From Bacillus sp. (in: firmicutes) (GTDB lineage: Bacteria > Bacillota > Bacilli > Bacillales > Bacillaceae_J), in contig DUSF01000041.1 of NCBI GenBank assembly GCA_012842745.1, positions 1 to 64,000 of the forward strand: a DNA stretch of 64,000 nt. The letters run 5' to 3'. The notes under the pieces are model-generated. The model did not search any database. It had not been told where the DNA came from and saw only the letters and a list, made by a program, of their open reading frames with translations. Position 1 is the first letter of the stretch. Each line of letters starts with the position of its first letter. This document shows, in pieces, positions 51,858-62,063 of this stretch. Position numbers and translations under genes: made by a program.

Positions 51858-54089
51858 TTAAGCCTTTGATTTCAGCAAGCATGGTATAGCTCCCTTCCAA
51901 GCCTCTTGTAGTTGCTCTGTTGGTACAGATAACAACACATCTTCTTTTTCATCAACGATTGTTAATTTGCCTGACACGTTAACTTCGCCAATTAACTGTG
52001 CATCTTTAACAATCGCTTCAAATTGCATTTGATTTTCTTTTTTTACAGTCACAATAAACCGTGATTGTGTTTCACTAAATAAGGCCGCCACTACATCGCC
52101 TTTAATTTGCACATTAGCGCCTAACTCATCACTATTCATTAAGCTTTCAGCAACCGCAACAGCAAAGCCACCTTCTGAAATATCATGGGCAGATTGAACA
52201 AGACCAGACTTAATGGCTGCCAACAATTGTTGCTGACGCAGAGCCTCAACTTCAAGGTCTAGTTCAGGTGCTTTTCCGAAAATTTTTCCTTCTAACAGTT
52301 GTTGCAATTCACTACCGCCAAACTCTTGTCTAGCTTCACCAATCACATAAATGAAATCGTCTGCTTGTTTAAAATATTGTGTTGTTATATGATCAAAATC
52401 TTCAATTACTCCAACCATCCCAATGATTGGTGTTGGATAAATAGCTTCGCCATTTGACTCGTTATAAAGTGAAACATTACCACCGATAATTGGAGTGCCT
52501 AACGCCTCACAAGCGGCGCTAATTCCGTCTGCCGACTTTTCAATTTGCCAGAAAATCTCTGGCTTTTCAGGGCTTCCGAAATTCAACCCATCTGTAGCAG
52601 CAAGTGGTGCACCCCCGGAACAAACGATGTTTCGTGCTGCTTCACTTACAGCAATTTTTCCACCAACTTCCGGATCAAGATAAATATAGCGTGCATTACA
52701 ATCAGTTGTCATTGCAAGTGCTTTTCGTGTTCCACGGACTCTAACTACACCTGCATCCGATCCTGGTGGTACTACCGTATCAGTCCGAACCATGGAATCA
52801 TACTGGTTATAGGCATATTCTTTACTTGCAATAGATGGCTGACTTAATAACTTTACTAGCATATCCTTATAATCTGTTACTTCCGGCATATAAGTAGGCT
52901 GATTTTGAAACTCCTGATAATATGCTGGTTCTTTCGAAGGCTTATAATAAACTGGTGCATCTTCAGCAAGTGCATCTGCTAGCACCTCTGCAACGATTTC
53001 TCCTTTATGATAAAGGCGTAGCATTTTATCATCTGTAACTTTACCGATAATCTTCGCATCAACCCCATATTTATTACAAATATCTATAATCTCTTGCTCT
53101 CGTCCTTTTTTGATGACGAGAAGCATCCGCTCTTGTGATTCAGACAACATCATTTCATATGCTGACAATCCTTCCCCACGTTGCGGAACTAAATCTAAAT
53201 TCATTTCTATTCCTGACCCAGCTTTACTAGCCATTTCACAAGATGAAGATGTTAAACCAGCTGCACCCATATCTTGAATTCCAACGAGGGCATCTGATTT
53301 TACAATCTCTAGACATGCCTCCATTAGAAGTTTTTCTAAAAATGGGTCACCAGCTTGAACATCAGGAGGCTTTACTTCTGATCCTTCTGAAAACTCCTCA
53401 GAAGCGAAGGTAGCACCATGAATACCATCACGTCCTGTTGGCGCTCCAACATACATAACCGTATTGCCGACACCTTTTGCTTGACCTTTTTTAATATCTT
53501 CATGATTAAGCAAACCAACGCACATTGCATTTACAAGTGGATTCCCATCATATGAAGGGTCAAATTGAATCTCCCCACCAACTGTTGGAACGCCAATTGT
53601 ATTGCCATATCCTGCAATACCGCGAACAGCTTCTTCAAATAAATGTTTAACTTCAGGTGATGTTAATTCACCAAAACGAAGTGAATTTAATACCGCAATT
53701 GGACGTGCCCCCATTGAGAATACATCACGAAGAATACCACCTACGCCTGTTGCCGCTCCTTCATAAGGCTCAACTGCTGATGGATGGTTATGACTTTCGA
53801 TTTTAAAAACGATGGCTTGGTTATCACCTATATCAACGACCCCAGCACCTTCGCCTGGTCCTTGCAGCACTTGTTCACCTTTAGTCGGGAATTTTCTTAA
53901 AACAGGTTTAGAGTTTTTATAGCTACAATGTTCTGACCACATGACTGAAAACAAACCAGTTTCAGTATAGTTTGGTAGACGCCCAAGTTTTTCTTCAATC
54001 ATTGCAAATTCTTCATCACTTAAACCCATTTCTCGATAAATACGTTCTTGTTTGATTTGCTCGCTTGTTGGCTCAAGGAGTAACGACAT
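51858..54089 (-). CDS. purL: FGAM synthase large subunit PurL
   Basis: Product of 743 residues, the small-PurL length of Bacillales that needs PurS and Pur[14 protein letters not shown] near 50, [20 protein letters not shown] near 90 and a C-terminal [14 protein letters not shown] are intact. It converts FGAR to FGAM with ammonia from PurQ. Its end encodes the upstream part of purF in another frame; its start overlaps purQ by 17 bases. Confidence 0.97.
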   Translation of the reverse strand: MSLLLEPTSEQIKQERIYREMGLSDEEFAMIEEKLGRLPNYTETGLFSVMWSEHCSYKNSKPVLRKFPTKGEQVLQGPGEGAGVVDIGDNQAIVFKIESHNHPSAVEPYEGAATGVGGILRDVFSMGARPIAVLNSLRFGELTSPEVKHLFEEAVRGIAGYGNTIGVPTVGGEIQFDPSYDGNPLVNAMCVGLLNHEDIKKGQAKGVGNTVMYVGAPTGRDGIHGATFASEEFSEGSEVKPPDVQAGDPFLEKLLMEACLEIVKSDALVGIQDMGAAGLTSSSCEMASKAGSGIEMNLDLVPQRGEGLSAYEMMLSESQERMLLVIKKGREQEIIDICNKYGVDAKIIGKVTDDKMLRLYHKGEIVAEVLADALAEDAPVYYKPSKEPAYYQEFQNQPTYMPEVTDYKDMLVKLLSQPSIASKEYAYNQYDSMVRTDTVVPPGSDAGVVRVRGTRKALAMTTDCNARYIYLDPEVGGKIAVSEAARNIVCSGGAPLAATDGLNFGSPEKPEIFWQIEKSADGISAACEALGTPIIGGNVSLYNESNGEAIYPTPIIGMVGVIEDFDHITTQYFKQADDFIYVIGEARQEFGGSELQQLLEGKIFGKAPELDLEVEALRQQQLLAAIKSGLVQSAHDISEGGFAVAVAESLMNSDELGANVQIKGDVVAALFSETQSRFIVTVKKENQMQFEAIVKDAQLIGEVNVSGKLTIVDEKEDVLLSVPTEQLQEAWKGAIPCLLKSKA

Positions 54090-54762
54090 GTGTTTCCCTC
54101 CAATTTTTTAACATTGATTGCAATAACTTTAATCCATCTGCACTGCCTAATAACTCATCCACAGCTCGCTCTGGATGTGGCATTAAGCCTAGTACATTTC
54201 CTTTTTTATTCATTATTCCTGCAATATTAGCCTTTGATCCGTTCGGATTTTCGCCATGGTAACGTAGAACAATTTGGTTGTTTTCTTCGAGTTCCTTCAA
54301 TGTTGCCTCATCACACTCATAGTTACCATCTTCATGGGCGATAGGAATCGTAATAATCTCACCTTGTGTATAGCCATCTGTAAACATCGTGTTATTGTTA
54401 ACAACCTCTACCTTCACTTGACGACAGATGAATTTTAAACTTTCATTTTTCTTCATCGCTCCAGGTAAAAGACCAGCCTCTAACAAAATTTGAAATCCAT
54501 TACTAACACCAACAACTGGTTTCCCTGCTTCAGCAGCTTCGATAATAGCTTTTATTATATTTGTAGCCTTCGCCGCAATTGCGCCTGGACGTAGATAGTT
54601 ACCATAAGAGGCTCCTCCGGGCAACATAATCGCATCGAAACGACTTAAATCTGTTTCTGTGTGCTGAACGTATTCTACTTCCGCTCCTAATTCATCCTTA
54701 ATCGCATGATACATGTCGAGTTCACAACTCGTACCCGGAAATACTATGACAGCGAATCTCAC
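54073..54762 (-). CDS. purQ: FGAM synthase glutaminase PurQ, catalytic Cys replaced by Ser
   Basis: Product of 229 residues of the class I glutamine amidotransferase fold. [14 protein letters not shown] near residue 8 and [12 protein letters not shown] near 200, holding the triad His and Glu, are normal. The nucleophile elbow, normally GVCNGFQ, reads GVSNGFQ near residue 88: the codon is AGT where TGT is expected, a single-base change. Without the Cys, glutamine hydrolysis should fail or be very weak, so PurL would depend on free ammonia. The start overlaps purS by 4 bases. Confidence 0.95.
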   Translation of the reverse strand: MRFAVIVFPGTSCELDMYHAIKDELGAEVEYVQHTETDLSRFDAIMLPGGASYGNYLRPGAIAAKATNIIKAIIEAAEAGKPVVGVSNGFQILLEAGLLPGAMKKNESLKFICRQVKVEVVNNNTMFTDGYTQGEIITIPIAHEDGNYECDEATLKELEENNQIVLRYHGENPNGSKANIAGIMNKKGNVLGLMPHPERAVDELLGSADGLKLLQSMLKNWRETHVVTP

Positions 54763-55013
54763 TGAGCAACGACCTCCTCAATGTCGTAACGGTAGTTTTC
54801 AATATTTGCATTTACCAACAAACGTTCACACATTTCTTTTACCTTTTCGTCAACATTTGTTGTTCCTTTATCAAGCGTTAACTCTATATATTTTCCGACT
54901 TTCGCGTCAGCTACCTCGTTATAAGACATGCTTTGCAATGCGTTTTTCACGGCAGCTCCTTGCGGATCAATTACACTTTCTCTTAACGTTACATACACTT
55001 TTACCTTTAACAT
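54759..55013 (-). CDS. purS: FGAM synthase subunit PurS
   Basis: Product of 84 residues, starting [19 protein letters not shown], the standard PurS opening. It bridges PurL and PurQ. It lies only 34 bases after purB; purC, which separates them in B. subtilis, is not there. Confidence 0.96.
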   Translation of the reverse strand: MLKVKVYVTLRESVIDPQGAAVKNALQSMSYNEVADAKVGKYIELTLDKGTTNVDEKVKEMCERLLVNANIENYRYDIEEVVAQ

Positions 55014-55047
55014 ATTGGTGGTCCCCCTAATTAATTAAATTTTTTGA

Positions 55048-56340
55048 TTACAATCCTAAGCGTTCAAAAATCATATCAACATGCTTAAGATGGTAGTTAT
55101 AGTCAAAACAATCATCAATTTCAGCAGGGATTAACTTGCTCGTAATTTTTTCATCTGCTTCAATAAGTGATTTAAATTGGACTTGTTTTTCCCATGCTTC
55201 CATTGCTTTGGGCTGCACTGTATCGTAAGCTTCTTCTCTTGATAGGCCTTTATCAATTAGCGCCAATAAAACACGTTGTGAATAAATTAAGCCGAATGTT
55301 CTTTCCATATTGCGCTTCATGTTCTCTGGGAAGACGGTTAAGTTTTTCACGATATTTGCAAAACGATTTAACATATAATTCAAAGCAATCGTTGCATCTG
55401 GTAAAATAACGCGCTCTGCTGATGAATGTGAAATATCGCGTTCATGCCATAATGGTACATTTTCATATGAAGTTACCATATAGCCGCGGATTAGACGTGC
55501 TAAACCAGCCATATTCTCTGAACCGATTGGGTTGCGTTTATGTGGCATTGCTGAAGAACCTTTTTGGCCTTTAGCAAAAAACTCTTCAACCTCTCTCGTT
55601 TCACTCTTTTGCAAGCCGCGTATTTCAACAGCGAATTTTTCAATCGAAGTAGCGATTAGTGCTAATGTTGACATGTAGTCAGCATGACGATCACGCTGTA
55701 ATGTTTGTGTTGAAATAGGTGATGCTTTTAAGCCTAGGTTTTCACATACATATTGTTCTACAAATGGATCAATATTGGCGTATGTACCGACAGCGCCGGA
55801 AATCTTTCCTACACGAATCCCATTTGCAGCATGTTTGAAGCGCTCAAGGTTTCGTTTCATTTCTTCATACCATAATGCCAGTTTTAAACCAAATGTTGTT
55901 GGCTCCGCATGAACACCATGTGTACGCCCCATCATCACTGTTTTTTTATGTTCTTGGGCTTTTTCCTTCAAAACAGCAATAAAATTCTCAATATCCTTTT
56001 CAAGAATTTCGTTTGCCTGTTTTACTAAGTATGATAATGCTGTATCAACTACATCTGTAGATGTTAGGCCATAGTGCACCCATTTTCTTTCTTCCCCAAG
56101 TGTTTCGGAAACAGCCCGTGTAAAGGCAACAACATCATGGCGTGTTTCTTGTTCAATTTCATTAATGCGCTCGATGTTAAATGATGCATTCTCGCGAAGT
56201 TTTTTAACATCCTCTTTCGGAATTTCACCAAGCTCAGCCCATGCCTCACAGGCTAATATTTCAACTTCCAGCCATGCTTTATACTTATTTTCCTCAGTCC
56301 AAATCGCTCCCATTTCAGGGCGGGTATAACGTTCAATCAT
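55048..56340 (-). CDS. purB: Adenylosuccinate lyase
   Basis: Product of 430 residues. [14 protein letters not shown] near 140 and the signature [18 protein letters not shown] near 262 are intact. It acts on SAICAR and on adenylosuccinate. It follows purK after a 73-base gap with three TTGCTATC-like repeats. Confidence 0.97.
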   Translation of the reverse strand: MIERYTRPEMGAIWTEENKYKAWLEVEILACEAWAELGEIPKEDVKKLRENASFNIERINEIEQETRHDVVAFTRAVSETLGEERKWVHYGLTSTDVVDTALSYLVKQANEILEKDIENFIAVLKEKAQEHKKTVMMGRTHGVHAEPTTFGLKLALWYEEMKRNLERFKHAANGIRVGKISGAVGTYANIDPFVEQYVCENLGLKASPISTQTLQRDRHADYMSTLALIATSIEKFAVEIRGLQKSETREVEEFFAKGQKGSSAMPHKRNPIGSENMAGLARLIRGYMVTSYENVPLWHERDISHSSAERVILPDATIALNYMLNRFANIVKNLTVFPENMKRNMERTFGLIYSQRVLLALIDKGLSREEAYDTVQPKAMEAWEKQVQFKSLIEADEKITSKLIPAEIDDCFDYNYHLKHVDMIFERLGL

Positions 56341-56413
56341 TTTGCGATGTCCTCCATTTATTAGTACGGTGTCTACTTTGCTATCTAGTTGCTATCGATA
56401 TACTATCCACTTG

Positions 56414-57574
56414 CTATCTGCGCACTACCTTATCCTCACAGGACTGATTCCATATCATCAGCGCATCATATTTTTGCAAAGCCTCCTCAACCGTATTCGC
56501 TAAAATGTTAAGATGTCCCATTTTTCGTTTTTCTTTAATTTCCGACTTTCCATATAAATGAAGTTTGCAATCGGTAAATTGATCAATTTTATCTAAGACT
56601 AGCTGTACATGTTCCCCTAATATGTTTGCCATAACGACTGGCTTTAATAAATCGGGTTTTCCAAGTGGCCAACCACAAACAGCACGAATATGCTGCTCAA
56701 ATTGCGATGTCTCACAAGCATTAAGAGTGTAATGTCCTGAGTTGTGCGGCCTTGGTGCTAGTTCGTTAATAAAAATATCATCTGATTTGGTTAAAAACAT
56801 TTCAACCGCTAGTGTCCCAACCATATTGATCGATTTTGCAAGATTAACAGCTTTTTCAGTTGCCTTTTTCGCAATATCATCCGTTATTCTTGCTGGAACA
56901 ATTGTTTGCGAAAGAATATTATCGACATGAATATTTTCTGCAACAGGAAATGTACTGACTTCCCCTGACACACTTCTTGTTACAATGACGGAAATTTCCT
57001 TCTCGAAGGAAAGCCATTTTTCCAGCACACATGCACCGCGTGATAAAAGTTGTTCAGCTTCAGTGGTATCGCTCAAATTTCTAATGACAGCTTGGCCTTT
57101 TCCGTCATAACCACCACGGCATGTTTTTAATACAGCTGGCATCCCAAGCTCTTTTAATCCAGCATCTAAATCAGCTTTATTATTAACAAGAAAGTATGGA
57201 GCAACCTCTGCACCACTTTCGACAATTGCTTTCTTTTCATTGGAACGGTCTTGTGTTATTTTAATAAGTTCACTGCCTTGCGGCAAATTTGCATTCTCTT
57301 CAAGCCAGCCTAGGACAGCATGATCAACATTTTCAAATTCATACGTAATCACATCGCTTACCTCTACTAGCTTTTTAGCAGCTTCTAAATCATCGTAAGG
57401 AGCCACGATTTCGATATCGCATACTTGGGCACAAGGGGAATCTCTTGTCGGCTCTAATACAGCTACTCGGTAACCCATCTCTTTTGCAGCGATGGCCATC
57501 ATTCGTCCTAATTGCCCACCACCGATAATTCCAATCGTTTGCCCTGGTAATATCCGTTGCTTAGCCAAGTACAT
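56414..57574 (-). CDS. purK: N5-CAIR synthetase PurK
   Basis: Product of about 386 residues, ATP-grasp type. [22 protein letters not shown] opens the protein and [13 protein letters not shown] near 290 is the conserved late motif. It makes N5-CAIR from AIR. ATG at 57574 overlaps the end of purE; a TTG two codons later is also possible. Confidence 0.95.
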   Translation of the reverse strand: MYLAKQRILPGQTIGIIGGGQLGRMMAIAAKEMGYRVAVLEPTRDSPCAQVCDIEIVAPYDDLEAAKKLVEVSDVITYEFENVDHAVLGWLEENANLPQGSELIKITQDRSNEKKAIVESGAEVAPYFLVNNKADLDAGLKELGMPAVLKTCRGGYDGKGQAVIRNLSDTTEAEQLLSRGACVLEKWLSFEKEISVIVTRSVSGEVSTFPVAENIHVDNILSQTIVPARITDDIAKKATEKAVNLAKSINMVGTLAVEMFLTKSDDIFINELAPRPHNSGHYTLNACETSQFEQHIRAVCGWPLGKPDLLKPVVMANILGEHVQLVLDKIDQFTDCKLHLYGKSEIKEKRKMGHLNILANTVEEALQKYDALMIWNQSCEDKVVRR

Positions 57575-58052
57575 CACTACTTTCCAATACAGCATCACGT
57601 GTTTTTTCACGTCTATTTACTAAGCGTTCATCAATTTCAGGATATTGTGTTCCAAGAATTTGTGCCGCTAAAAGACCAGCATTCGTAGCCCCAGCATTAC
57701 CAATCGCAACTGTTGCCACCGGCACACCGCCTGGCATTTGTACAATCGACAGTAATGAATCAAGCCCATTCAATGCCTTTGATTGAATTGGTACACCAAT
57801 GACAGGTAAAGTTGTTTTTGCAGCTACCATACCTGGTAAATGGGCTGCACCACCAGCACCAGCGATAATGACCTTAATTCCTCTTGCTTTTGCAGTTTCT
57901 GCATATTCAAACATTAAATCTGGTGTCCGATGAGCGGATACCACTTTTTTTTCATATGGAATTTGACATTCATCTAAAATGGCACAAGCATGTTCCATTG
58001 TCGGCCAATCAGATGTACTCCCCATAATAACCCCAACTAAAGGTTGTCCCAT
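57561..58052 (-). CDS. purE: N5-CAIR mutase PurE
   Basis: Product of 163 residues. [21 protein letters not shown] and [10 protein letters not shown] form the intact active site. It gives CAIR, the substrate of the missing PurC. It is the first gene of the operon, with TAGGAGGATTTTTCG before ATG, downstream of the riboswitch. Confidence 0.97.
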   Translation of the reverse strand: MGQPLVGVIMGSTSDWPTMEHACAILDECQIPYEKKVVSAHRTPDLMFEYAETAKARGIKVIIAGAGGAAHLPGMVAAKTTLPVIGVPIQSKALNGLDSLLSIVQMPGGVPVATVAIGNAGATNAGLLAAQILGTQYPEIDERLVNRREKTRDAVLESSDVLG

Positions 58053-58126
58053 CGAAAAATCCTCCTATAATATAGTGAACCATCGGTAAAGTGAATCTCA
58101 CATCGGTGAGAAATACCGGGATATAA

Positions 58127-58179
58127 ACAAAAATCCAGGGCAGACACTTTCACTTTAGAGAAAGGGTTCCACACCTGGA
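58127..58179 (-). terminator. Riboswitch-controlled terminator before purE
   Basis: On the minus strand TCCAGG (58174-58179) pairs with CCTGGA (58134-58139), with further pairing inside, and TTTTTGT follows. It lies about 70 bases after the purine aptamer and is the expected expression platform. Confidence 0.8.
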
Positions 58180-58251
58180 CATGAATACATAAAGAAATTC
58201 GAGAAATAGCCATTCCTTATGCAAGGTCAAGTCACTGATGAAATATACCTT

Positions 58252-58321
58252 CCCCATAGTCCGATTAATTTACGGTAACCGGGTAGAGACTTTTGGGCCA
58301 TATTCCCAAAGATATATGAGG
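58252..58321 (-). promoter_or_regulatory. Guanine-type purine riboswitch aptamer
   Basis: On the minus strand P1 pairs CCTCATA with TATGGGG. The core includes GGGAATATGGCCCAAAAG and TCTCTACCCGG, then TACCGTAAATTAATCGGACT. The nucleotide just before the 3' P1 strand (GAC|TATG) is C, which specifies guanine/hypoxanthine rather than adenine. Binding should favour the terminator at 58127-58179 and turn the operon off. Confidence 0.95.
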
Positions 58322-58350
58322 TGATGTTGGCTTTTCATTTTTACTTATTA

Positions 58351-58427
58351 ATTTTAACAATCTAATCTTTATGCTGTCAACAAATATCGAACAATTTTAT
58401 TTTTATCGAATTTAACGTTCGGCTTTT
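58351..58427 (-). promoter_or_regulatory. pur operon promoter and PurR boxes
   Basis: On the minus strand -35 TTGACA (58375-58380) and -10 TAAAAT (58351-58356) are 18 bases apart. Upstream are two inverted PurBox-like sites: AAAGCCGAACGTT (58415-58427) and AATTGTTCGATATTT (58382-58396), whose centres are about 31 bases apart. This is the PurR control layout of B. subtilis, so the operon keeps both transcription-start and attenuation control. Confidence 0.8.
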
Positions 58428-58451
58428 ACTCGCTTTTTTACATTTAATTTA

Positions 58452-58652
58452 CTACTTCAATATTCCTTCAAAAATAATTTTTTGCTTATGGACTTGTTGA
58501 ATGATTTTATTATTTTCCTTTACTTCGATGAAAACAGGCTCTTCCATTCTTCTAATGGGCTGATAGCCTTCCCTCTCCATTCTGTGTAAACAGTCAGAAA
58601 TTGTCTCACCATCTTGCACTTCAAACTTTTTCTTTTTTTGTTTTTCGTTCAT
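58452..58652 (-). CDS. yebG: NETI-motif protein YebG
   Basis: Product of 66 residues: a basic start ([12 protein letters not shown]), [20 protein letters not shown] in place of the usual NETI stretch, then EEPVFIEV. It matches the small YebG family located just before purE in B. subtilis. Function is unknown. Its ATG overlaps the stop of the yebE remnant (ATGA). Confidence 0.85.
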   Translation of the reverse strand: MNEKQKKKKFEVQDGETISDCLHRMEREGYQPIRRMEEPVFIEVKENNKIIQQVHKQKIIFEGILK

Positions 58653-58795
58653 TGGCCCAATCTCCCTTTTCTGACCGATTTCACTAAATAACGTTGGCCC
58701 TTCAATGTTAAAATCATTCGAATCGTAAAAAATGAGACATAGACGATATTAATGGTAAGAATAATCACAATCATCATAACAGAGTTTTGTAGCAT
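58649..58795 (-). pseudogene. yebE: yebE (DUF2179) remnant with in-frame internal deletion
   Basis: ATG at 58795 has AAGGTGGGAATTCTTC upstream and opens 48 codons. Residues 1-34 ([20 protein letters not shown] and on to [14 protein letters not shown]) match the start of the DUF2179 membrane protein YebE. The last 13 residues, [13 protein letters not shown], resemble its C-terminus. About 135 central residues of the normal roughly 184 are missing with the frame kept. The product would be a single-helix membrane peptide. The stop still overlaps yebG as in an intact operon. Confidence 0.7.
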
Positions 58796-59017
58796 ATGAA
58801 GAATTCCCACCTTTACAAGCTGTAGTTCCCCTATTCTACTACATGCGCTCGTTATTAAAAAGGACTCGTTAGCACCCTCCCCTTCATTTTAACCGAAAGT
58901 TATCGGCCGATTTATACCAATTTGTCACAGAAATCTGACATTAGACAAACACCTATTTGTTTTAAATATCATATCGTATTCATTAGAATTACAAGGCTTT
59001 AAAGGAGGAGAACATCT

Positions 59018-59452
59018 ATGGATCAATTTAAAAACTGGCAAGACTGGAGCAAAAGTCTTGACTCTTTTTTAGGTGACGGTTTTTTAAGCAACTTCGAAGG
59101 CATCCTTCAATATCATTATTTTCCCCAAGTGAACGTGTATCAAACTGAAAATGAACTATTAGTTTTAGCCAGTATTCCTGGGTTAAATGACATCAATAAT
59201 GTGGATGTCTATATTGATTACCAATCACTTGAACTAAAAGGTGACATCCATTTACGTTATAAAGGATATACATTAACCCAAGATGAATTATTTAATGGAC
59301 ATTTCGAAAGAAAAATAGATTTGCCATTTCCTGTGAAAGATGACCGTGTTGATGCCGTTTATCAAAACGGATTACTTATTATTCATCTTCATCGCCTAAT
59401 CCCAGACGATATGCATAGACAGAGGATTTCTGTAAAAAAAATCGAGGATTAA
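59018..59452 (+). CDS. Hsp20/alpha-crystallin small heat-shock protein
   Basis: Product of 144 residues. The alpha-crystallin domain runs from about residue 35 (PQVNVYQTENELLVLASIPG) to near 135, with the beta-strand pair FERKIDLPFPV and QNGLLIIHLHRL. The usual C-terminal I-x-I motif is not clear (RISVKKIED). It is a holdase chaperone. AAAGGAGGAG precedes ATG. Confidence 0.88.
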   Translation: MDQFKNWQDWSKSLDSFLGDGFLSNFEGILQYHYFPQVNVYQTENELLVLASIPGLNDINNVDVYIDYQSLELKGDIHLRYKGYTLTQDELFNGHFERKIDLPFPVKDDRVDAVYQNGLLIIHLHRLIPDDMHRQRISVKKIED

Positions 59453-59455
59453 AAA

Positions 59456-59494
59456 GAAGATGCTGGCGCAAAAAGTGAGCCAGCATCTTTTTTA
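59456..59494 (+). terminator. Terminator after hsp20
   Basis: GATGCTGGC (59459-59467) pairs with GCCAGCATC (59479-59487), followed by TTTTTTATTT, directly after the hsp20 stop. Confidence 0.93.
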
Positions 59495-59527
59495 TTTAAA
59501 TTTGTGGGGGGAAACTAAATAATTAAC

Positions 59528-60158
59528 CTACTTTAATTCGACTAAAATTTCTTCAATTTTGGCAAGCTCAGATTGTAAACCGCCGCCACTTACGTACCAA
59601 AGTGGGCCATCTAAATAGATGATTCGATTGTTCTTGTATGCCTCTGTTTTCTTGATGATTTCATTTTCCATATCTACCTTGATGTTCGATTTATCGCCTA
59701 CGGCTGCTGTACGATCAATTACGAATAGAACTTGTGGATCAAATTCTAAAATTGCCTCAAAACCAAAGTTAGAACCATGGGAAGAAGCAGAAATATCTTC
59801 AGTAACTGGTTTGAAACCATATATGTCGTAAATATAACCAAAACACGAATTTGTTGCAAAACCAGATAATTTACCTTCATTGTACATAGTTACTAATGAT
59901 GTCTCAAAATTACTTGCTAAAACCCTAATTTCTTCTAAAGCTGAATCAAATTTACTAATGTACTCTTTCGCCTCGTCTTCTTTTCCAAACATTTTTGCTG
60001 CAACATCTACAGAGGATAAAAATGTATTCCAATAATCATTTTGTGAAGTTCCAATAAATACTACAGGCGAAATTTCTTTTAATTGTTCGTAGTATGGGGC
60101 TTGACGGCCAGAAATGAAAATTACATCTGGGCGAATTTCAGCAACCTCTTCAAGTAAT
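59528..60158 (-). pseudogene. Siderophore ABC substrate-binding protein, 5'-truncated (YclQ/FhuD-like)
   Basis: The open frame from about 60150 reads LLEEVAEIRPDVIFISGRQ, then YYEQLKEISPVVFIG, MFGKEDEAKEY and FEAILEFDPQVLFVIDRTAA, to a C-terminal AKIEEILVELK. This is the later part of an iron-siderophore binding lipoprotein such as YclQ. The signal peptide, lipobox and about the first third are absent, and no ribosome site lies at the break. The first internal ATG (59992) would give a useless 154-residue piece. A Fur-type promoter abuts the break. Confidence 0.8.
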
Positions 60159-60213
60159 TGAAAATGATTATCATTATTAAATTGATTATATATAAATAAA
60201 ATTCTAAAATCAA
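60159..60213 (-). promoter_or_regulatory. Fur-regulated promoter fused to truncated gene
   Basis: On the minus strand -35 TTGATT (60208-60213) and -10 TATAAT (60185-60190) have a 17-base spacer. Downstream TGATAATCATTTTCA (60159-60173) matches the 15-base Fur consensus TGATAATnATTATCA at all but one position. The truncated siderophore-binding frame begins within bases of this box, so the promoter probably survived a deletion that removed the 5' end of the gene. Confidence 0.8.
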
Positions 60214-60351
60214 CGGTGAAACCTTCATTACCAAGAAATAATACTATTTACGACAAAAAACGAAGCCAATTGCCCCGTTTTTTATTATTTTAATATTCTT
60301 TATTACAATCCAAATTGAAATAAAATTCTTTACTAACATACAAACACACAC

Positions 60352-61104
60352 TTATCGTATTTTTAATAATTGCATGCGGTCATTAAATAAGCTTGGATAA
60401 GATAGAAAACCTAACATTATACTTGTAACTGCTGCTGACGTTAAAAGTAGAAACAGGATGAGCAATTGAAATTGTACCGCTTGAACAGGGTTTGCTCCCG
60501 CGATAATTTGACCACTCATGATGCCCGGAAGCTGTACAAGACCAATTGTTTTCTGACTTTCAATCGTTGGAATCATGCTTGCTTTTATCGAATTTATTAG
60601 TTGGGTGTGAATTGCTTGTTTTGGTGTACCCCCTAGAGAAAGAATCAATACCGTTTCATCTTCATGCGATTCTATTTCAGCAATAAATCGATTAAGAAAT
60701 AAAATAGATAACACCATAGAATTTCCAATAACCATTCCGCTTATCGGAATAACATATTGGGCAGTAGGCGGGATAATATGTAATCCTAGCAATATTGTCT
60801 GTGTTAATACTTCCATAAAAACTAATGTAACGGCCACCTTCCACGTAATCCCTTTTATCGCTTTTCCCTTCTTACGAGCATTCTGAGTCGCCGCAATAAT
60901 CATGACAGCTATCATTAGTAAAATATAAATAATGCTTTCTGAGTCAAACACAAATTTAAGAATATAGCCGACTGCGAACAATTGAATTATGGAGCGGATT
61001 ACTGCGATAATCGTGTCTTTTTCAAGCCCTAAACGAAAGGTTTTTGAAAGTAAAAGTGGAATAAACACAAAAATTAGCGCAATCAATAATGTCGTTATAC
61101 TCAT
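60352..61104 (-). CDS. fetB: FetB/YbbM-type iron exporter permease (UPF0014)
   Basis: Product of 250 residues with about seven hydrophobic helices. FRLGLEKDTIIAVIRSIIQL near residue 22, ISGMVIGNSMV near 120 and QLPGIMSGQIIAGANPVQA near 195 are characteristic of UPF0014. With FetA it is thought to export iron or relieve oxidative stress. ATG at 61104 has AAAGGGGAA upstream and overlaps the fetA stop; the ATG eight codons earlier lies inside fetA. Confidence 0.88.
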   Translation of the reverse strand: MSITTLLIALIFVFIPLLLSKTFRLGLEKDTIIAVIRSIIQLFAVGYILKFVFDSESIIYILLMIAVMIIAATQNARKKGKAIKGITWKVAVTLVFMEVLTQTILLGLHIIPPTAQYVIPISGMVIGNSMVLSILFLNRFIAEIESHEDETVLILSLGGTPKQAIHTQLINSIKASMIPTIESQKTIGLVQLPGIMSGQIIAGANPVQAVQFQLLILFLLLTSAAVTSIMLGFLSYPSLFNDRMQLLKIR

Positions 61105-61832
61105 ACAAATTCCCCTTTCACAAAACACTGTACCCTTTCATTTTCAGAGGAATGTAACAAATTGCTTTTTCCCATTTCAACGACAACACCTTCCATCATC
61201 ACCCATGAATAATTACCAACATCCAAAGCTTGCTCTAAATTATGAGTAATCCAAACAATCGTAGTGCCATACTTTTTATTAATTTTAATAATAAGTTCCT
61301 CAATCTCCTTTTGTGAAATACGATCCAATGCTGAAGTAATTTCATCAAGCAATAATATTTGCGGTTGATTTACAAGTGTGCGGGCAATCGACACTTTTTG
61401 CCTTTGCCCACCAGATAAATCTTTGATATTTGTATGTAAAAACCCTGCTTCCATGCCGACATCCTCCAACAATTCAATCGCATTCTTCTCAGCTAATTTT
61501 TTTCCTTGCAGTTTCATTGGTAGTGATAAATTATGTAATACAGTGCCACTAATCATTGGCGAGCTTTGAAGAGCAATACCTACAAGTCGCCGTAAATTTA
61601 TCGGATTATAGCTTGTGATTAACTCATCCTGAATGTAAATTTCCCCCAAGCTAGGGGAGAGTAGCCCATTACACAATTTAAGCAAAGTTGACTTTCCAGC
61701 ACCTGAAGGACCTACCATAGTCGTAATTTCTCCTTCATAGAAAACACCTGATATGCCTTTCAATATTTGTTTTTCATCAATGGATAAATGAACATTATTT
61801 ATTTGTATAGCTGCTTTTTTACTTGATGCCAT
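61101..61832 (-). CDS. fetA: FetA/YbbL-type ABC ATPase
   Basis: Product of 243 residues. Walker A GPSGAGKST near 38-46, signature LSGGQRQK near 139, Walker B ILLLDEITSALD near 159 and a switch His in WITHNLE near 195 are complete. It powers the adjacent FetB permease, with which it overlaps by 4 bases. It follows no visible metal box. Confidence 0.9.
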   Translation of the reverse strand: MASSKKAAIQINNVHLSIDEKQILKGISGVFYEGEITTMVGPSGAGKSTLLKLCNGLLSPSLGEIYIQDELITSYNPINLRRLVGIALQSSPMISGTVLHNLSLPMKLQGKKLAEKNAIELLEDVGMEAGFLHTNIKDLSGGQRQKVSIARTLVNQPQILLLDEITSALDRISQKEIEELIIKINKKYGTTIVWITHNLEQALDVGNYSWVMMEGVVVEMGKSNLLHSSENERVQCFVKGEFV

Positions 61833-61971
61833 TCATTACACATCCTTTTTCCACATTTACACAACTCATTTCGGTTCTTATTGATATTATAACAATCTGT
61901 GTTAACTCTTTATCCTAACTTTGCTCTACTGTTCTTGCTAATATTGTATTGTAGCTGTTACTTAATTTAGC

Positions 61972-62063
61972 TTATTGTCCTGATGAAGCTTTTATTGTCG
62001 GGAGGCTGACACTTATTGTCCAAAAATGGAGATTTATTGTCCAGTTTGATGCTTTTATTGTCC
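61972..62063. repeat. Five TTATTGTCC motifs at 20-21-bp period
   Basis: TTATTGTCC or TTATTGTCG starts at 61972, 61992, 62013, 62034 and 62055, spacings 20, 21, 21 and 21. It is the same motif and orientation as at 35805-35898. It lies in the divergent gap between fetA and the HpaB-type gene. The single 20-base step shows that reading frame is not what keeps the period. Confidence 0.9.
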
